Positions 9,485 through 17,407 of a stretch of 64,000 bases of DNA are shown piece by piece; position 1 is the stretch's first letter; each line of letters starts with the position of its first letter. The notes under the pieces are model-generated. The model was not told the DNA's origin. It saw nothing but the letters and a program-made list of their open reading frames with translations, and did not search any database. Both the position numbers and the translations under genes were made by a program. This stretch comes from Geodermatophilus sp. DF01-2. GTDB taxonomy: Bacteria; Actinomycetota; Actinomycetes; Mycobacteriales; Geodermatophilaceae. The stretch covers positions 1 to 64,000 of the forward strand of contig NZ_SPQN01000002.1 in NCBI RefSeq assembly GCF_004571065.1, in the 5' to 3' direction.

Positions 9485-9730
9485 ATGACTCTCGCCTACT
9501 CCTACGGGACCGCGCACGCCGTCGTGATGGTCGGCTCGGTGGGCAGTGCGGAGGGCCTCATCCCCCGGCAGATCGGTCCGGCGCACGCGACGATCGGCAA
9601 GGTCAACGGCCGCAGCCGCAAGGCGCTGTGCGGCGCCTACGTCGCGGTGGACGAGCAGATCGTGTGGCCGCCGGAGGACTACGACAGCTCCCAGCTGTGC
9701 GCGGAGTGCACCGCGCTGGCCGCCCTGTAG
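9485..9730 (+). CDS. Small Cys-containing protein, unknown
   Basis: 81 residues from ATG 9485. The N-terminal half is weakly hydrophobic (YGTAHAVVMVGSVGSAEGL). The C-terminal half carries three Cys as LCGAYV and LCAEC, a possible small metal site. I do not recognise a family. Coding is supported by third-position G/C bias, by sensible amino-acid content and by the way the gene fits exactly between the hmp promoter region and the convergent MoaD gene, whose stop codon lies one base beyond its own. Confidence 0.6.
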   Translation: MTLAYSYGTAHAVVMVGSVGSAEGLIPRQIGPAHATIGKVNGRSRKALCGAYVAVDEQIVWPPEDYDSSQLCAECTALAAL

Positions 9731-9731
9731 C

Positions 9732-10013
9732 TCAGCCCCCGGCCACCGACGGCAGCACCTGGACGACGGCGCCGTCCGGCACGGCGGTGCCCAGCCCACC
9801 GGCGTACCGGACGTCGTCGCCGTCCACGTAGACGTTGACGAACCGCCGCAGCGCGCCGGCCTCGTCGCGGATCCGGCGGCCGAGCAGCGGGTGGACGGCG
9901 GCCAGCGTGTCCAGCAGCTCGGCGAGCGTCCCGCCGCCCGGGTCGACCTCCAGGTGCCTGGTCCCGCCGGCCAGGTCGGCCAGGACGCCGGGCAGCACCA
10001 CCTGCACGCCCAT
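9732..10013 (-). CDS. MoaD/ThiS-like ubiquitin-fold protein
   Basis: 93 residues with a beta-grasp ubiquitin-like fold and a C-terminal Gly-Gly (LPSVAGG), as in sulfur carriers MoaD and ThiS that are adenylated and thiocarboxylated at that end. Internal signs are GGTLAELLDTLAAVHPLLG and RRFVNVYVDGDDVRY. No moaE, moeB or thi genes are near. The start overlaps the stop of the upstream BNR-repeat gene (TGATG), so the pair is translationally coupled. Whether it is a true sulfur carrier or a protein modifier cannot be told from the sequence. Confidence 0.87.
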   Translation of the reverse strand: MGVQVVLPGVLADLAGGTRHLEVDPGGGTLAELLDTLAAVHPLLGRRIRDEAGALRRFVNVYVDGDDVRYAGGLGTAVPDGAVVQVLPSVAGG

Positions 10014-11095
10014 CAGTCGATCCGGGCGGCGCGCACGACGAGCACGTCGGGCAGGTGGTCGGCGACCAGGGCGAAGGTGTCGCCCTCGTCGGCGCTGGCG
10101 TAGACGCAGCCGTCCCGGGTGCCGACGTAGAGGCCGGTCGGGCGGGCCTCGTCGGCGCAGAACCCGTCCCGCATCACCGCCGCCCAGAAGTCGTCGGGGA
10201 GGCCGGTGCCGAGCGCGGTCCACGTCTCGCCGGCGTCGCGGGTGCGGTGCACCCGCAGCCGGCCCTCCGGGGGCACCCGCTGCATGTCGGCCACCAGCGG
10301 CACGACCCAGGCGGTGCCGGGGGTGGACGGCGAGGCGACGATCGGGAAGCCGAAGTCGGCCGGCAGACCCTCGGCGATCGACGTCCAGGCCCTCCCGGCG
10401 TCATCGGTGCGGAAGACGCCGAAGTGGTTCTGCGCGTACATCCGGTCCGGGCCGGCCGCGTCGACGGCGACCTTGTGCACGCACTGGCCGTACTCCGGCG
10501 GCGGTTCGGGCAGGAACACCGCGCTGATGCCGGAGTTGCGCGGCGTCCAGCCGGTGCGGCCGTCCTCGCTGACGTAGACCCCGCCGGTGCTCATGGCGAC
10601 CGTCACCCGGTCCGACGCGGTGTCCGGCAGCACGGTGTGCACCGCCCCTCCCCCTCCGCCGGGCTCCCAGGTCGGCCGGTGCGGGTGGTCCCACAGGCCG
10701 CGGACGAGGTCGAAGCTGCAGCCGCCGTCGGTGCTGCGCCACAGCGAGTGCGGCTCGCAGCCGGCCCAGACCACGTCGGGCCGGTCGGCGCTGTCGGGAC
10801 GCAGCTGCCAGACACGGGCCAGCGCGGCGCCGGTGTCCTCGGGGAAGCGGATGGCGCCGGAGTCGGTCTCCTGCCAGCTCGCGCCGAGGTCGTCGGACCA
10901 CATGACGGTCGGGCCCCAGTGCCCGTACTGGATGCCGGCGAGCACGCGCGGCGTGGGGCGACGGGTGTCGATGGAGACCGCCGCGACCTCCTGGGCGAGC
11001 AGGTGCGGCTCGTCCAGGCTCCAGGTGCGGCGGTCGTCGTCGCTGCGGGCCAGCCACAGGCCCTTGCGCGTGCCGATGGCGAGCAGGTCGGTCAT
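10013..11095 (-). CDS. BNR/sialidase-like beta-propeller protein
   Basis: 360 residues without a signal peptide, so probably cytoplasmic. Repeated Asp-box/BNR motifs (SDDLGASW, STDGGCSF, SEDGRTGW, TDDAGRAW, TRDAGETW, SADEGDTF) show a beta-propeller of the exo-alpha-sialidase/glycosyl-hydrolase 'WD40-like' type. Catalytic Arg/Glu/Tyr residues of true sialidases are not evident and enzyme activity should not be assumed. It is translationally coupled to a MoaD-like protein, an arrangement I recall in other actinobacteria. Confidence 0.85.
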   Translation of the reverse strand: MTDLLAIGTRKGLWLARSDDDRRTWSLDEPHLLAQEVAAVSIDTRRPTPRVLAGIQYGHWGPTVMWSDDLGASWQETDSGAIRFPEDTGAALARVWQLRPDSADRPDVVWAGCEPHSLWRSTDGGCSFDLVRGLWDHPHRPTWEPGGGGGAVHTVLPDTASDRVTVAMSTGGVYVSEDGRTGWTPRNSGISAVFLPEPPPEYGQCVHKVAVDAAGPDRMYAQNHFGVFRTDDAGRAWTSIAEGLPADFGFPIVASPSTPGTAWVVPLVADMQRVPPEGRLRVHRTRDAGETWTALGTGLPDDFWAAVMRDGFCADEARPTGLYVGTRDGCVYASADEGDTFALVADHLPDVLVVRAARID

Positions 11096-11167
11096 GGCGC
11101 CCCTCCGGTCGTCGGGCGGGGCGCCGGCGCGCCCCGCGGGAGATGAAACTCCCGGGGGGCGACAGAA

Positions 11168-11593
11168 TCAGCGGCGGGTGGCGCCGCCGGTGGGCTGGTC
11201 GGGGCCGGCGGCCTCCGCGGCGCGGCCGTCGGCATACCGGCCGTGCTCGTCGGCCAGGCCCGGCGCCAGCTTCTCGGCCTTGGCGCGCAGCTCCTCGGCA
11301 GCCGACGCGTGCTCCTGCGCCGTGGCGGCCCGCTGCACCGCCTCGTGCTCGGCCACCCGGATTCGTTCCTCGATCTCGGCCCGCTTCCGCCGGGCGCGGG
11401 CGGCCTGCTCCTCGGCCGCCGCCTGCTCCCTCTCGGCCTGCGCGGCGCGCAGCTCCGCCTCGCGCAGGTGGTCACGGGCCTGCTCCCGCTTGCGCGCACC
11501 GTTGATCCGGTTGCGCTTGGCCATCGCGAGGGCCAGCACCGCCAGCAACGCCACCGCGACCACGACGATCAGCACGATCACCCAGGTGTCCAC
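11168..11593 (-). CDS. Membrane-anchored coiled-coil protein
   Basis: 141 residues. A single N-terminal membrane helix (TWVIVLIVVVAVALLAVLAL) is followed by ~90 residues of Ala/Glu/Arg-rich heptads (REAELRAAQAEREQAAAEEQ) and a short Gly/Pro tail. The start is GTG 11593 with GGAGGA seven bases upstream. The topology predicts a short outside end and a cytoplasmic coiled coil. There is no recognisable family; proteins of this build are common beside envelope genes. It lies between the BNR gene and the L,D-transpeptidase, all on the minus strand. Confidence 0.72.
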   Translation of the reverse strand: MDTWVIVLIVVVAVALLAVLALAMAKRNRINGARKREQARDHLREAELRAAQAEREQAAAEEQAARARRKRAEIEERIRVAEHEAVQRAATAQEHASAAEELRAKAEKLAPGLADEHGRYADGRAAEAAGPDQPTGGATRR

Positions 11594-11664
11594 GGCACTC
11601 TCCTCCGCTCGGGGAACCGGGATGGTCGATTCCCCCGGCGTGGCCTGGGGAAACGGCCGTCAGC

Positions 11665-12840
11665 TCACTCGAGCGCGCTGCCGGCCTGCCACTGCTCCCA
11701 CGGGATCGTCCAGTCGTAGACGGGTGAGCGCAGCGTGCCGGCGCTGGAGTTGCGGATCTCCACGACGTCGCCCGGCTGCGAGAACTCGAAGAACCAGCGG
11801 GCGTTCTCGGTCGACATGTTGATGCAGCCGTGCGAGACGTTCTCCCGCCCCTGCTGTGCCACCGACCAGGGTGCGGCGTGCACGAACTCGCCGCTGTTGG
11901 ACAGCCGGACGGCGTACTCGACCGGCGTGCGGTACCCGTCCGGGCTGTCGACGGGCACGCCGTAGGTGCTCGAGTCCATGACCATGTGCCGGTTCATCTC
12001 GGTGACCACGTGCGGACCGTTGTAGCTCGGGTTCTCGGGGCTGCCGGCGCTGATCGGGAAGGTCTGCACCAGCCGGTCGCCGTCGTAGACCTGCATCTGG
12101 TGGGTGGCGGCGTCGGCGATCGAGACGTGCCGCTCGCCGATCCGGAAGTCGATCGTGCGGTCCTTCTCGCCCCACACGCCGTCGCCGAAGTCGACGCCGT
12201 AGAGGTCGGCCTCGAGCGTGACGTCGGTGTTCTCCGGCCAGTACTCCGACGGGCGGAAGTGCACCTCGGTGTCGCTGAACCAGTTCCAGACGCCGTCGGT
12301 CGGGGTGGAGCTGGTGACCCGGAGGTGGCTCTCGACGGCGGCCTTGTCGGCGACCGGGTCCTCGAACCAGACCCGGATGGGCATGCCGACGCCGACGGTC
12401 CGGCCGTCCAGCGGGCCGATGGACGGCGTGGAGAGCGTGTCCGGGGTGACCGTGGTGAACGTGGTGGTGGCCTCGGCCGGCTCGTCGTCCGCGCCCTCGG
12501 CGGTCGCGGTGAGCGTGTAGCTGGTGCCGTACTCCAGCGGTGCCTCCGGCGTCCAGACGTCGACGGCCGGGTCGCCGGGCGGGTCGGCCACCTCACCGGC
12601 CACCTTTGCGCCGGCGCCGTCGACGACGCTCACGTCGGTGAGCTCACCGTCCGTGACGGAGATCTCCAGCGGGACGATGGGCGAGACGTCGGTCGCCCCG
12701 TCGGCCGGCGACACCTCGACCGACGCCGGGGTCGCCTCCACGGTGGTCGGCGCAGCCGCCGTCCCGCCGTCGCCACCCCCCTGACACCCCGCCAGCAGGA
12801 CCAGTGCCCCCGCCGTGACCAGCGCCGACGTCCGTCGCAT
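11665..12840 (-). CDS. L,D-transpeptidase lipoprotein (LdtMt2-type)
   Basis: 391 residues. It makes 3-3 cross-links in peptidoglycan outside the cell. A lipobox ending LVLLAGC follows a short positively charged start. Two bacterial Ig-like domains come next (VEVSPADGATDVSPIVPLEI; then TPSIGPLDGRTVGVGMPIRV), then a YkuD catalytic domain with NGPHVVTEMN and the catalytic SHGCINMS. Length and order match mycobacterial LdtMt2. I chose ATG 12840, six bases after GAGAGG; another ATG at 12846 sits directly on that site. No neighbouring cell-wall gene suggests an operon. Confidence 0.93.
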   Translation of the reverse strand: MRRTSALVTAGALVLLAGCQGGGDGGTAAAPTTVEATPASVEVSPADGATDVSPIVPLEISVTDGELTDVSVVDGAGAKVAGEVADPPGDPAVDVWTPEAPLEYGTSYTLTATAEGADDEPAEATTTFTTVTPDTLSTPSIGPLDGRTVGVGMPIRVWFEDPVADKAAVESHLRVTSSTPTDGVWNWFSDTEVHFRPSEYWPENTDVTLEADLYGVDFGDGVWGEKDRTIDFRIGERHVSIADAATHQMQVYDGDRLVQTFPISAGSPENPSYNGPHVVTEMNRHMVMDSSTYGVPVDSPDGYRTPVEYAVRLSNSGEFVHAAPWSVAQQGRENVSHGCINMSTENARWFFEFSQPGDVVEIRNSSAGTLRSPVYDWTIPWEQWQAGSALE

Positions 12841-13018
12841 CGCCATCCTCTCCGCGTCGTGGGTCGGCGTCCCCCCTGACGGCCGACCTGCACCGACCCA
12901 CCAGTGTCCACCGGGAGGTGCCGAACGGGAGCGGCCGTCAGGTCTCGGGACCACCCACCGGCGGGCCGGACGGCGCTGGTATCGTTCTCCCCCGTCGCCC
13001 GGCGCGCCCGGCCGGCAC

Positions 13019-13092
<74 letters not shown>

Positions 13093-13361
13093 CCACACAG
13101 CACGCGGCTGACCTGCGGGTTCATCCCTCACCGCCAAGATCGACGAGGCGCCGGACCGCCCAGCTGTCCGCAAACGGTCCGCAGAAGTCCGCGGTCGGCA
13201 CTTCTACGACGCCTGGCCGAGCCCACGGCACGCCTGACGGTTGGCCAGCGCAACCCTGCTCACCAGGCGGTCCTGAGGCCGTCGCCTCACGAGCGTCGCC
13301 GACCCGTCATGGAGGTGTCGTCAGAGTCCGGGGTCGCGCACCGACTGCCGCTACGGTCCGA
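13093..13361. other. Intergenic, possible integrase arm sites
   Basis: No credible gene. Three copies of GTCCGC lie at 13165-13192 within a stretch that begins CAGCTGTCCGCA. The same opening plus two more GTCCGCA copies occurs near the right end at 18620-18645. These could be arm-type integrase sites. Confidence 0.4.
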
Positions 13362-14192
13362 TCAAGCGAACGATCGAGGAGGTCGAAGGCGCGCGTGGAT
13401 GTGGACCTGAGCGCGGACACCGCTCTGACCACTGAGGTTTGCGTCGACGCAGGCGCGGCGGCGTTCGGTGCAGCGGCGGAGTCTGCCGAAGTCGTTGAGC
13501 CAGGAGTGGGTCCGCTCGACCACCCATCGCTTGCCGACCTGGATGGGGGCGGGTTCGCCGCGATGAGCGATCTGGCCGCGCAGGCCGCGCTCGTCGAGTG
13601 CCTCTCGGCAGGGCCGGTAGTCATAGCCGGCGTCCAGATGCACCGTCGCATCGGCCGGTAGCGGTGCAAAGTCCTTGAGCGCGTCCAGGGCCTGGCCCAG
13701 CAGGGCGTGGTCGACGGTGTTGGCCGGCGCGGACACCGTGGCCATCGGGATGCCGCCTCCGTCGGACAGCTGCGAGCGCTTCAGCCCGCCCTTGCCGCGG
13801 TCGACCGGGCTGCGGCCGGCGCAGTCGCCGCCGCACGGGGCTTTGGTGATGCAGCCGTCGACGGCCACGTCGCCCAGGTCCAGGCCGATCATCTTGTCGT
13901 AGGCGTCCAGGCAGGCCAGTCGCAGCCGGTCGAGCACACCCAGGGCGATCCACTCGTCGCGGCGTCGGCGCATGGTGGTCGCCGAACAGCTGCCGTCGGC
14001 GATCCGCTCATATCCGGCGCCGAAGACCAGCGCCTCGACGAGCTTGTCGAACACCACCGCGTCGTCGATCCGGGGTCGGTGACAGCCCAGCGGGTGCTCA
14101 TCGACACGCACAGGCAATAGGGCGAGGAACTCCTCGCGCAGCGGGTCAAGGATGCACGATGGGACGGCAGGCACGAGCGGTCCACATCTCAC
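13362..14192 (-). CDS. IS5-family transposase
   Basis: 276 residues. The N-terminal helix-turn-helix part (about 15-95) includes ALVFGAGYERIADGSCSATT. The DDE catalytic domain shows DVAVDGCITKAPCGGDC (first Asp), HLDAGYDYRPCREAL (second Asp) and RWVVERTHSWLNDFGRLRR (Glu). The last ~30 residues, after RRRACVDA, do not look like the family. The next frame (TSVVRAVSALRSTS) resembles the usual end better, so a late frameshift is possible. The start is GTG 14192. I could not find convincing terminal inverted repeats, so the IS boundaries are not given. Confidence 0.85.
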   Translation of the reverse strand: MRCGPLVPAVPSCILDPLREEFLALLPVRVDEHPLGCHRPRIDDAVVFDKLVEALVFGAGYERIADGSCSATTMRRRRDEWIALGVLDRLRLACLDAYDKMIGLDLGDVAVDGCITKAPCGGDCAGRSPVDRGKGGLKRSQLSDGGGIPMATVSAPANTVDHALLGQALDALKDFAPLPADATVHLDAGYDYRPCREALDERGLRGQIAHRGEPAPIQVGKRWVVERTHSWLNDFGRLRRCTERRRACVDANLSGQSGVRAQVHIHARLRPPRSFA

Positions 14193-14342
14193 GGAGCGTT
14201 AGCACCTTCGCGAGCGTGGCCCTCGTGCCTGCCCTCAACGATCAGCCACGCCGAACAGCGCGACCACGCCGACTGGCGAGGGCTCCTAACGGCTACGAGA
14301 TCCTTGGGTGGCCCGAGCCCGCGCCGATCCGAGGTCGGGTAT

Positions 14343-14906
14343 TCACCGCCTGGTCTCGTACCTGGTCAGGAGCACGCCATCGGGAAACGTCCGGGTCTCC
14401 ACCAGGTTCAGGTTCACCCAGTTGTCCAGGGCCGTGAAGAACGGCGTGCCGCCGCCCACCAGGACCGGGTGGGTGACGATCGCGTACTCGTCGATCAGCC
14501 CGGCCCGCATGGCCGCCGCGGCGAGGGTGGCGCCGCCGACGTCCATGGGACCGCCATCCTCGGTCTTGAGCCGGGTGATCTCGGTGACCGCGTCGCCGGT
14601 GGCCAGGCGGGCGTTCCAGTCGACCGCGCTGGGCGTCGAGGAGAACACCACCTTCGGCATGTCCCGCCAGCGGCGGGCGAACTCGATCTGCGCCGGTGTG
14701 GCGCCAGGCTGCTGATCGGCGGTCGGCCAGTGGGAGCTCATCGTCTCCCACAGTTTGCGCCCGTACAGCGCCAGGCCCGTCGCCCCCACCCGGTCGGACC
14801 ACCACTGGAACAGCTCGTCGCTCGGCACGCTCCAGCCGAGGTCGTCGCCGGGCGCGGCGATGTAGCCGTCCAGGCTCAGGTTCATGCCAAAGGTCAGTTT
14901 CCGCAT
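14343..14906 (-). CDS. Dihydrofolate reductase/RibD C-terminal family protein
   Basis: 187 residues. An NADPH-dependent reductase fold of the RibD C-terminal/DHFR group: KLTFGMNLSLDGYIA at the start, LYGRKLWETM, then DVGGATLAAAAMRAGLIDEY and HPVLVGGGTPFF. The family includes pyrimidine and antibiotic-type reductases, but most members found alone have no known substrate. The start is ATG 14906. It lies inside the tRNA-Lys element, between the transposase and the broken nucleotidyltransferase, with ~300 bp of gene-free sequence upstream, and may be passenger DNA. Confidence 0.9.
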   Translation of the reverse strand: MRKLTFGMNLSLDGYIAAPGDDLGWSVPSDELFQWWSDRVGATGLALYGRKLWETMSSHWPTADQQPGATPAQIEFARRWRDMPKVVFSSTPSAVDWNARLATGDAVTEITRLKTEDGGPMDVGGATLAAAAMRAGLIDEYAIVTHPVLVGGGTPFFTALDNWVNLNLVETRTFPDGVLLTRYETRR

Positions 14907-15207
14907 GGCGTAGCCTCCCGCGAGGCGGTACTCGGCGTAGAGACCAACACGGCGCGGAAGATTGATCGGTCAGACCACACCGAGGGCCGGTTGACCACCG
15001 CGCCAAGCGGATGCTGCGTACGGAAGGGAACCTCAATCGGGAACATCGCCGGACGGGGTACGTATCCCCCGGACGCCGTCCCGTAAGACCCGCCCGGTGA
15101 CCGGTCCCGTGGGGGTGCTTCAACCGGGACACGCTGCGGCTGATGCCGACCTGCAGACAGGGGCGAGATCTTCGGGTCTTGTCACACCGGCCGAATCGCG
15201 ACCGGCG
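14907..15207. other. Gene-free stretch in the island
   Basis: Neither strand shows a convincing reading frame here, and no repeat or hairpin stands out. It separates the RibD/DHFR-like gene from the disrupted nucleotidyltransferase. Confidence 0.5.
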
Positions 15208-15990
15208 TCAGGAGCGCACGGCGACGAGCGCTGAACGGAGACCGATGGTCTCCTCGTCCACCCCTGCCCTTCGGGCACGCGTAGTGAACTCGGCGGCTGC
15301 CTGGTGCACGTCGGCGGGCGATGACGTCGGAGTCGAAGGCGCCCATCGGTCGCGCTCGACACCCGGTTCGCCGTCGATGTCCTGGCGGCGCTGCGCTTGG
15401 GCGCGGGCCGCGGCGATGCGCTCGGCGGCGGTCGGCCTGCTCGAGGGCGTGGCGGCGGCCTTCTGGGCCGGCGCCGGAAGGCTGGCCGGAGCCGGGTTGC
15501 CGGCCAGCCGGTAGAGCTCGGGCAGCGCCTGGAGGTCCTTGAGGCGCGCCGCGGTCTCCTTGGACTTGATGACGTCATCGAGTGCAGCGATCCGCACCTG
15601 CAACCGGGGCCGACGATGTGCATCGTCGACCGGTCGATCAGGTCGTCGTAGCCGTTCTCGAAGGCCGCCGGCCGGATGGCCAGGTCCAGGTCACCGTGGT
15701 CGGTCTGCAGATTGCAGCATCCGGACACCGGCCAGCGACTCACCGGAGACGTCGAAGCGGAAGCCGTCCGGGTGGGCGTCCGAGCGGATGCGCGCGCCCA
15801 GCTCGCGGAGTGCGGACGCCAACCGGTCGAGGTTGTCTCGGGTGGTGCGCGGCGTGACGTCGACGTCGCTGGTGGGTCGGGCCGCCCCGTGCAGCCGGGC
15901 GGCGTAGCCGCCGACGACGACGAACTCGACGTTGTGCCGCTCGAGCACGGCCAGCACCGGCTCGGCGTCGAACGGTTGTCCCGCGACCAT
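15208..15990 (-). pseudogene. Nucleotidyltransferase (MNT/AbiEii-like), two frameshifts
   Basis: Joining three frames rebuilds a ~260-residue protein. It starts MVAGQPFDAEPVLAVLERHN and has the nucleotidyltransferase core FVVVGGYAARLHGAARPTSD (GG plus D-x-D in SDVDV). It continues NLQTDHGDLDLAIRPAAFEN, then VRIAALDDVIKSKETAARLK and LQALPELYRLAG. The first break, near 15715, looks like one extra C. The second, near 15602, looks like one missing T. The gene starts 11 bp after the stop of an XRE regulator, like toxin-antitoxin pairs in which the nucleotidyltransferase is the toxin. As written it makes only a 99-residue fragment. Confidence 0.82.
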
Positions 15991-16001
15991 GACCGGCGAG
16001 G

Positions 16002-16367
16002 CTAGACAGGCCGGGCGTCGGTGAATGCCTCCACCATGGCGTCATGCTGAGCGTCGAGGCGAGCGCGTTGCTCGGGACCGACGGCGGCGTAGCGAGCGTC
16101 GAGGACGTCGTCGTGGTCGTCGTAGGGCTCCAGCCGCGCGCGCATCTCCAGGTCGACGGCGGCGAGTAGCCGGTCGAGCAGGGGAAAGCTCGGTTGTCGC
16201 TGGCCGTTCTCGATCTTCGAGACCGTGGACGCGGGCACGCCGGCCCGGCGGGCCAGCTCGGCCTGGCTCACGCCGGTCTTGGTCCGGGCGAGCTTGAGTA
16301 GGTTCCCGGCGAACGCCTGCGCATCCCGAGTCCGCTTCGGTCCCCTGACGGCCACGAACGTGACCAT
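16002..16367 (-). CDS. XRE-family HTH regulator, probable antitoxin
   Basis: 121 residues. A Cro/CI-type helix-turn-helix lies at about 20-75 (GVSQAELARRAGVPASTVSK, then IENGQRQPSFPLLDRLL), followed by an acidic, Asp-rich tail. It is immediately upstream of the broken nucleotidyltransferase gene on the same strand, so it is likely the regulator or antitoxin of that pair. The start is ATG 16367; the perfect palindrome TACCTTATCAGGTA overlaps it, suggesting autorepression. This member of the pair appears intact. Confidence 0.88.
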   Translation of the reverse strand: MVTFVAVRGPKRTRDAQAFAGNLLKLARTKTGVSQAELARRAGVPASTVSKIENGQRQPSFPLLDRLLAAVDLEMRARLEPYDDHDDVLDARYAAVGPEQRARLDAQHDAMVEAFTDARPV

Positions 16368-16380
16368 ACCTTATCAGGTA
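16367..16380. promoter_or_regulatory. Palindrome over XRE gene start, candidate operator
   Basis: TACCT-TATC-AGGTA, a perfect 5-4-5 palindrome whose last base on the minus strand is the A of the XRE start codon. Its position fits autorepression by the encoded HTH protein and a leaderless or very short-leader transcript. Confidence 0.5.
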
Positions 16381-16407
16381 CGAACCATGAGGAGTCCGAG
16401 CCATCGA

Positions 16408-16872
16408 TTAAGACAGCGGGATCACCGCGGCGCCGACGATGCGTGTCCGGGCGTCGGTGGCGTGCCCGTCGCAAAGGTCGAGCCGATCGCCGTCGGCGTC
16501 GATGACGGGTTGGGTGACCGGTTCGGCGCACGGCTCGCCGAGTCGGTCGTGGAACCACCGGCGGAGGCAGCCGGGGGTGGTGCACCAGCAGCGCCCTGCG
16601 GTGGACCGCAGGGTCGCGCCGTGCTCGGGGCAGGCGCCCCACGGCACGGAACAGGCGTCGGTCCGCCGGGCGGCCAGTCGGATGAGCTCGTCGGCGGTGT
16701 CCAGCAGCTCCTCGGCGGCGCTGTGCAGACCTCCGGCGGCGACGTCCAACCGCCAGCCGGCGCGCCACCGAGCCGTGTCGGGGTCGGCGTCGCGTGCCAG
16801 ATCGGCCTCACGGAGCTGGTGGTACAGGTTGCCGGCCGCGGCGGCCAGTTCCCGAGCCCGCGCCGGGGTCAT
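16408..16872 (-). CDS. Cys/His-rich hypothetical protein
   Basis: 154 residues from ATG 16872. The helical N-terminal half (ARELAAAAGNLYHQLREADL; HSAAEELLDTADELIRLAAR) is followed by a Cys/His-rich half (ACPEHG, CWCTTPGCLRRWF, CDGH) that looks like one or two zinc sites. The family is unknown. The start is uncertain. A 17-codon frame at 16922-16869 opens after GAGAGGA and ends in an ATGA overlap with this start. It may be a coupling leader, or the true N-terminus cut off by a one-base frameshift. It sits in the tRNA-Lys element upstream of the XRE gene. Confidence 0.6.
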   Translation of the reverse strand: MTPARARELAAAAGNLYHQLREADLARDADPDTARWRAGWRLDVAAGGLHSAAEELLDTADELIRLAARRTDACSVPWGACPEHGATLRSTAGRCWCTTPGCLRRWFHDRLGEPCAEPVTQPVIDADGDRLDLCDGHATDARTRIVGAAVIPLS

Positions 16873-16922
16873 CCAGGGGCCGCGCGGAGTCCGTCCTGCG
16901 AGCTGTTGTTGGCGTCGTTCAT
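16869..16922 (-). other. 17-codon leader frame with strong RBS
   Basis: It encodes MNDANNSSQDGLRAAPG and ends TGA, overlapping the ATG of the Cys/His-rich gene. The GAGAGGA site six bases upstream is better than any other in this part of the element, so ribosomes probably enter here. Confidence 0.4.
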
Positions 16923-17407
16923 CGGGTGTCCTCTCGGGTCTGACGGACGCCACGGCCTTCGAAATCGGCGCCGGTCCCCTGGCGAGGACAGTGGGCGACC
17001 GCGGTGCCGCCCGCGCGCTTCATCCCGGTAGTTGTGGATGGCTCGTTCGTCGTCCACAGCCCTCCTGGACGACGGAGGTCGCCGTTCGCTTCAGCGTGCG
17101 CGACCGGCTCGAGCAGGCCCCGCGGCAGGACCGTCCTCGCGGCCCCCGGGTGGCGTCCCGCACTCCTGGCCGCATCCCACAACCCGTCTCCCGCCGGCTG
17201 GCGCAGGTCGGGGGAAGGATGGGCCGAAGGCCCATCGCGCAGCGACGCGACAGCGCCCTTCCGGCGACCAAGGCAGCCGGCATCCTGCTCGGGGGGTGGA
17301 AAGCGGCCGGTCCACGCCGACGACCGAACGCGCTGCCCGAGACGCCTCCTGCGCGGCGTCGGCCTGAGGCCGCAATCGCCGGGAACCGCGACGCCCGCAG
17401 GTGGGCG
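16923..17407. other. Gene-free stretch upstream of Cys-rich gene
   Basis: No frame on either strand has recognisable protein character. It lies downstream of the integrase remnant and presumably holds the promoter for the minus-strand genes of the element. Confidence 0.45.
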
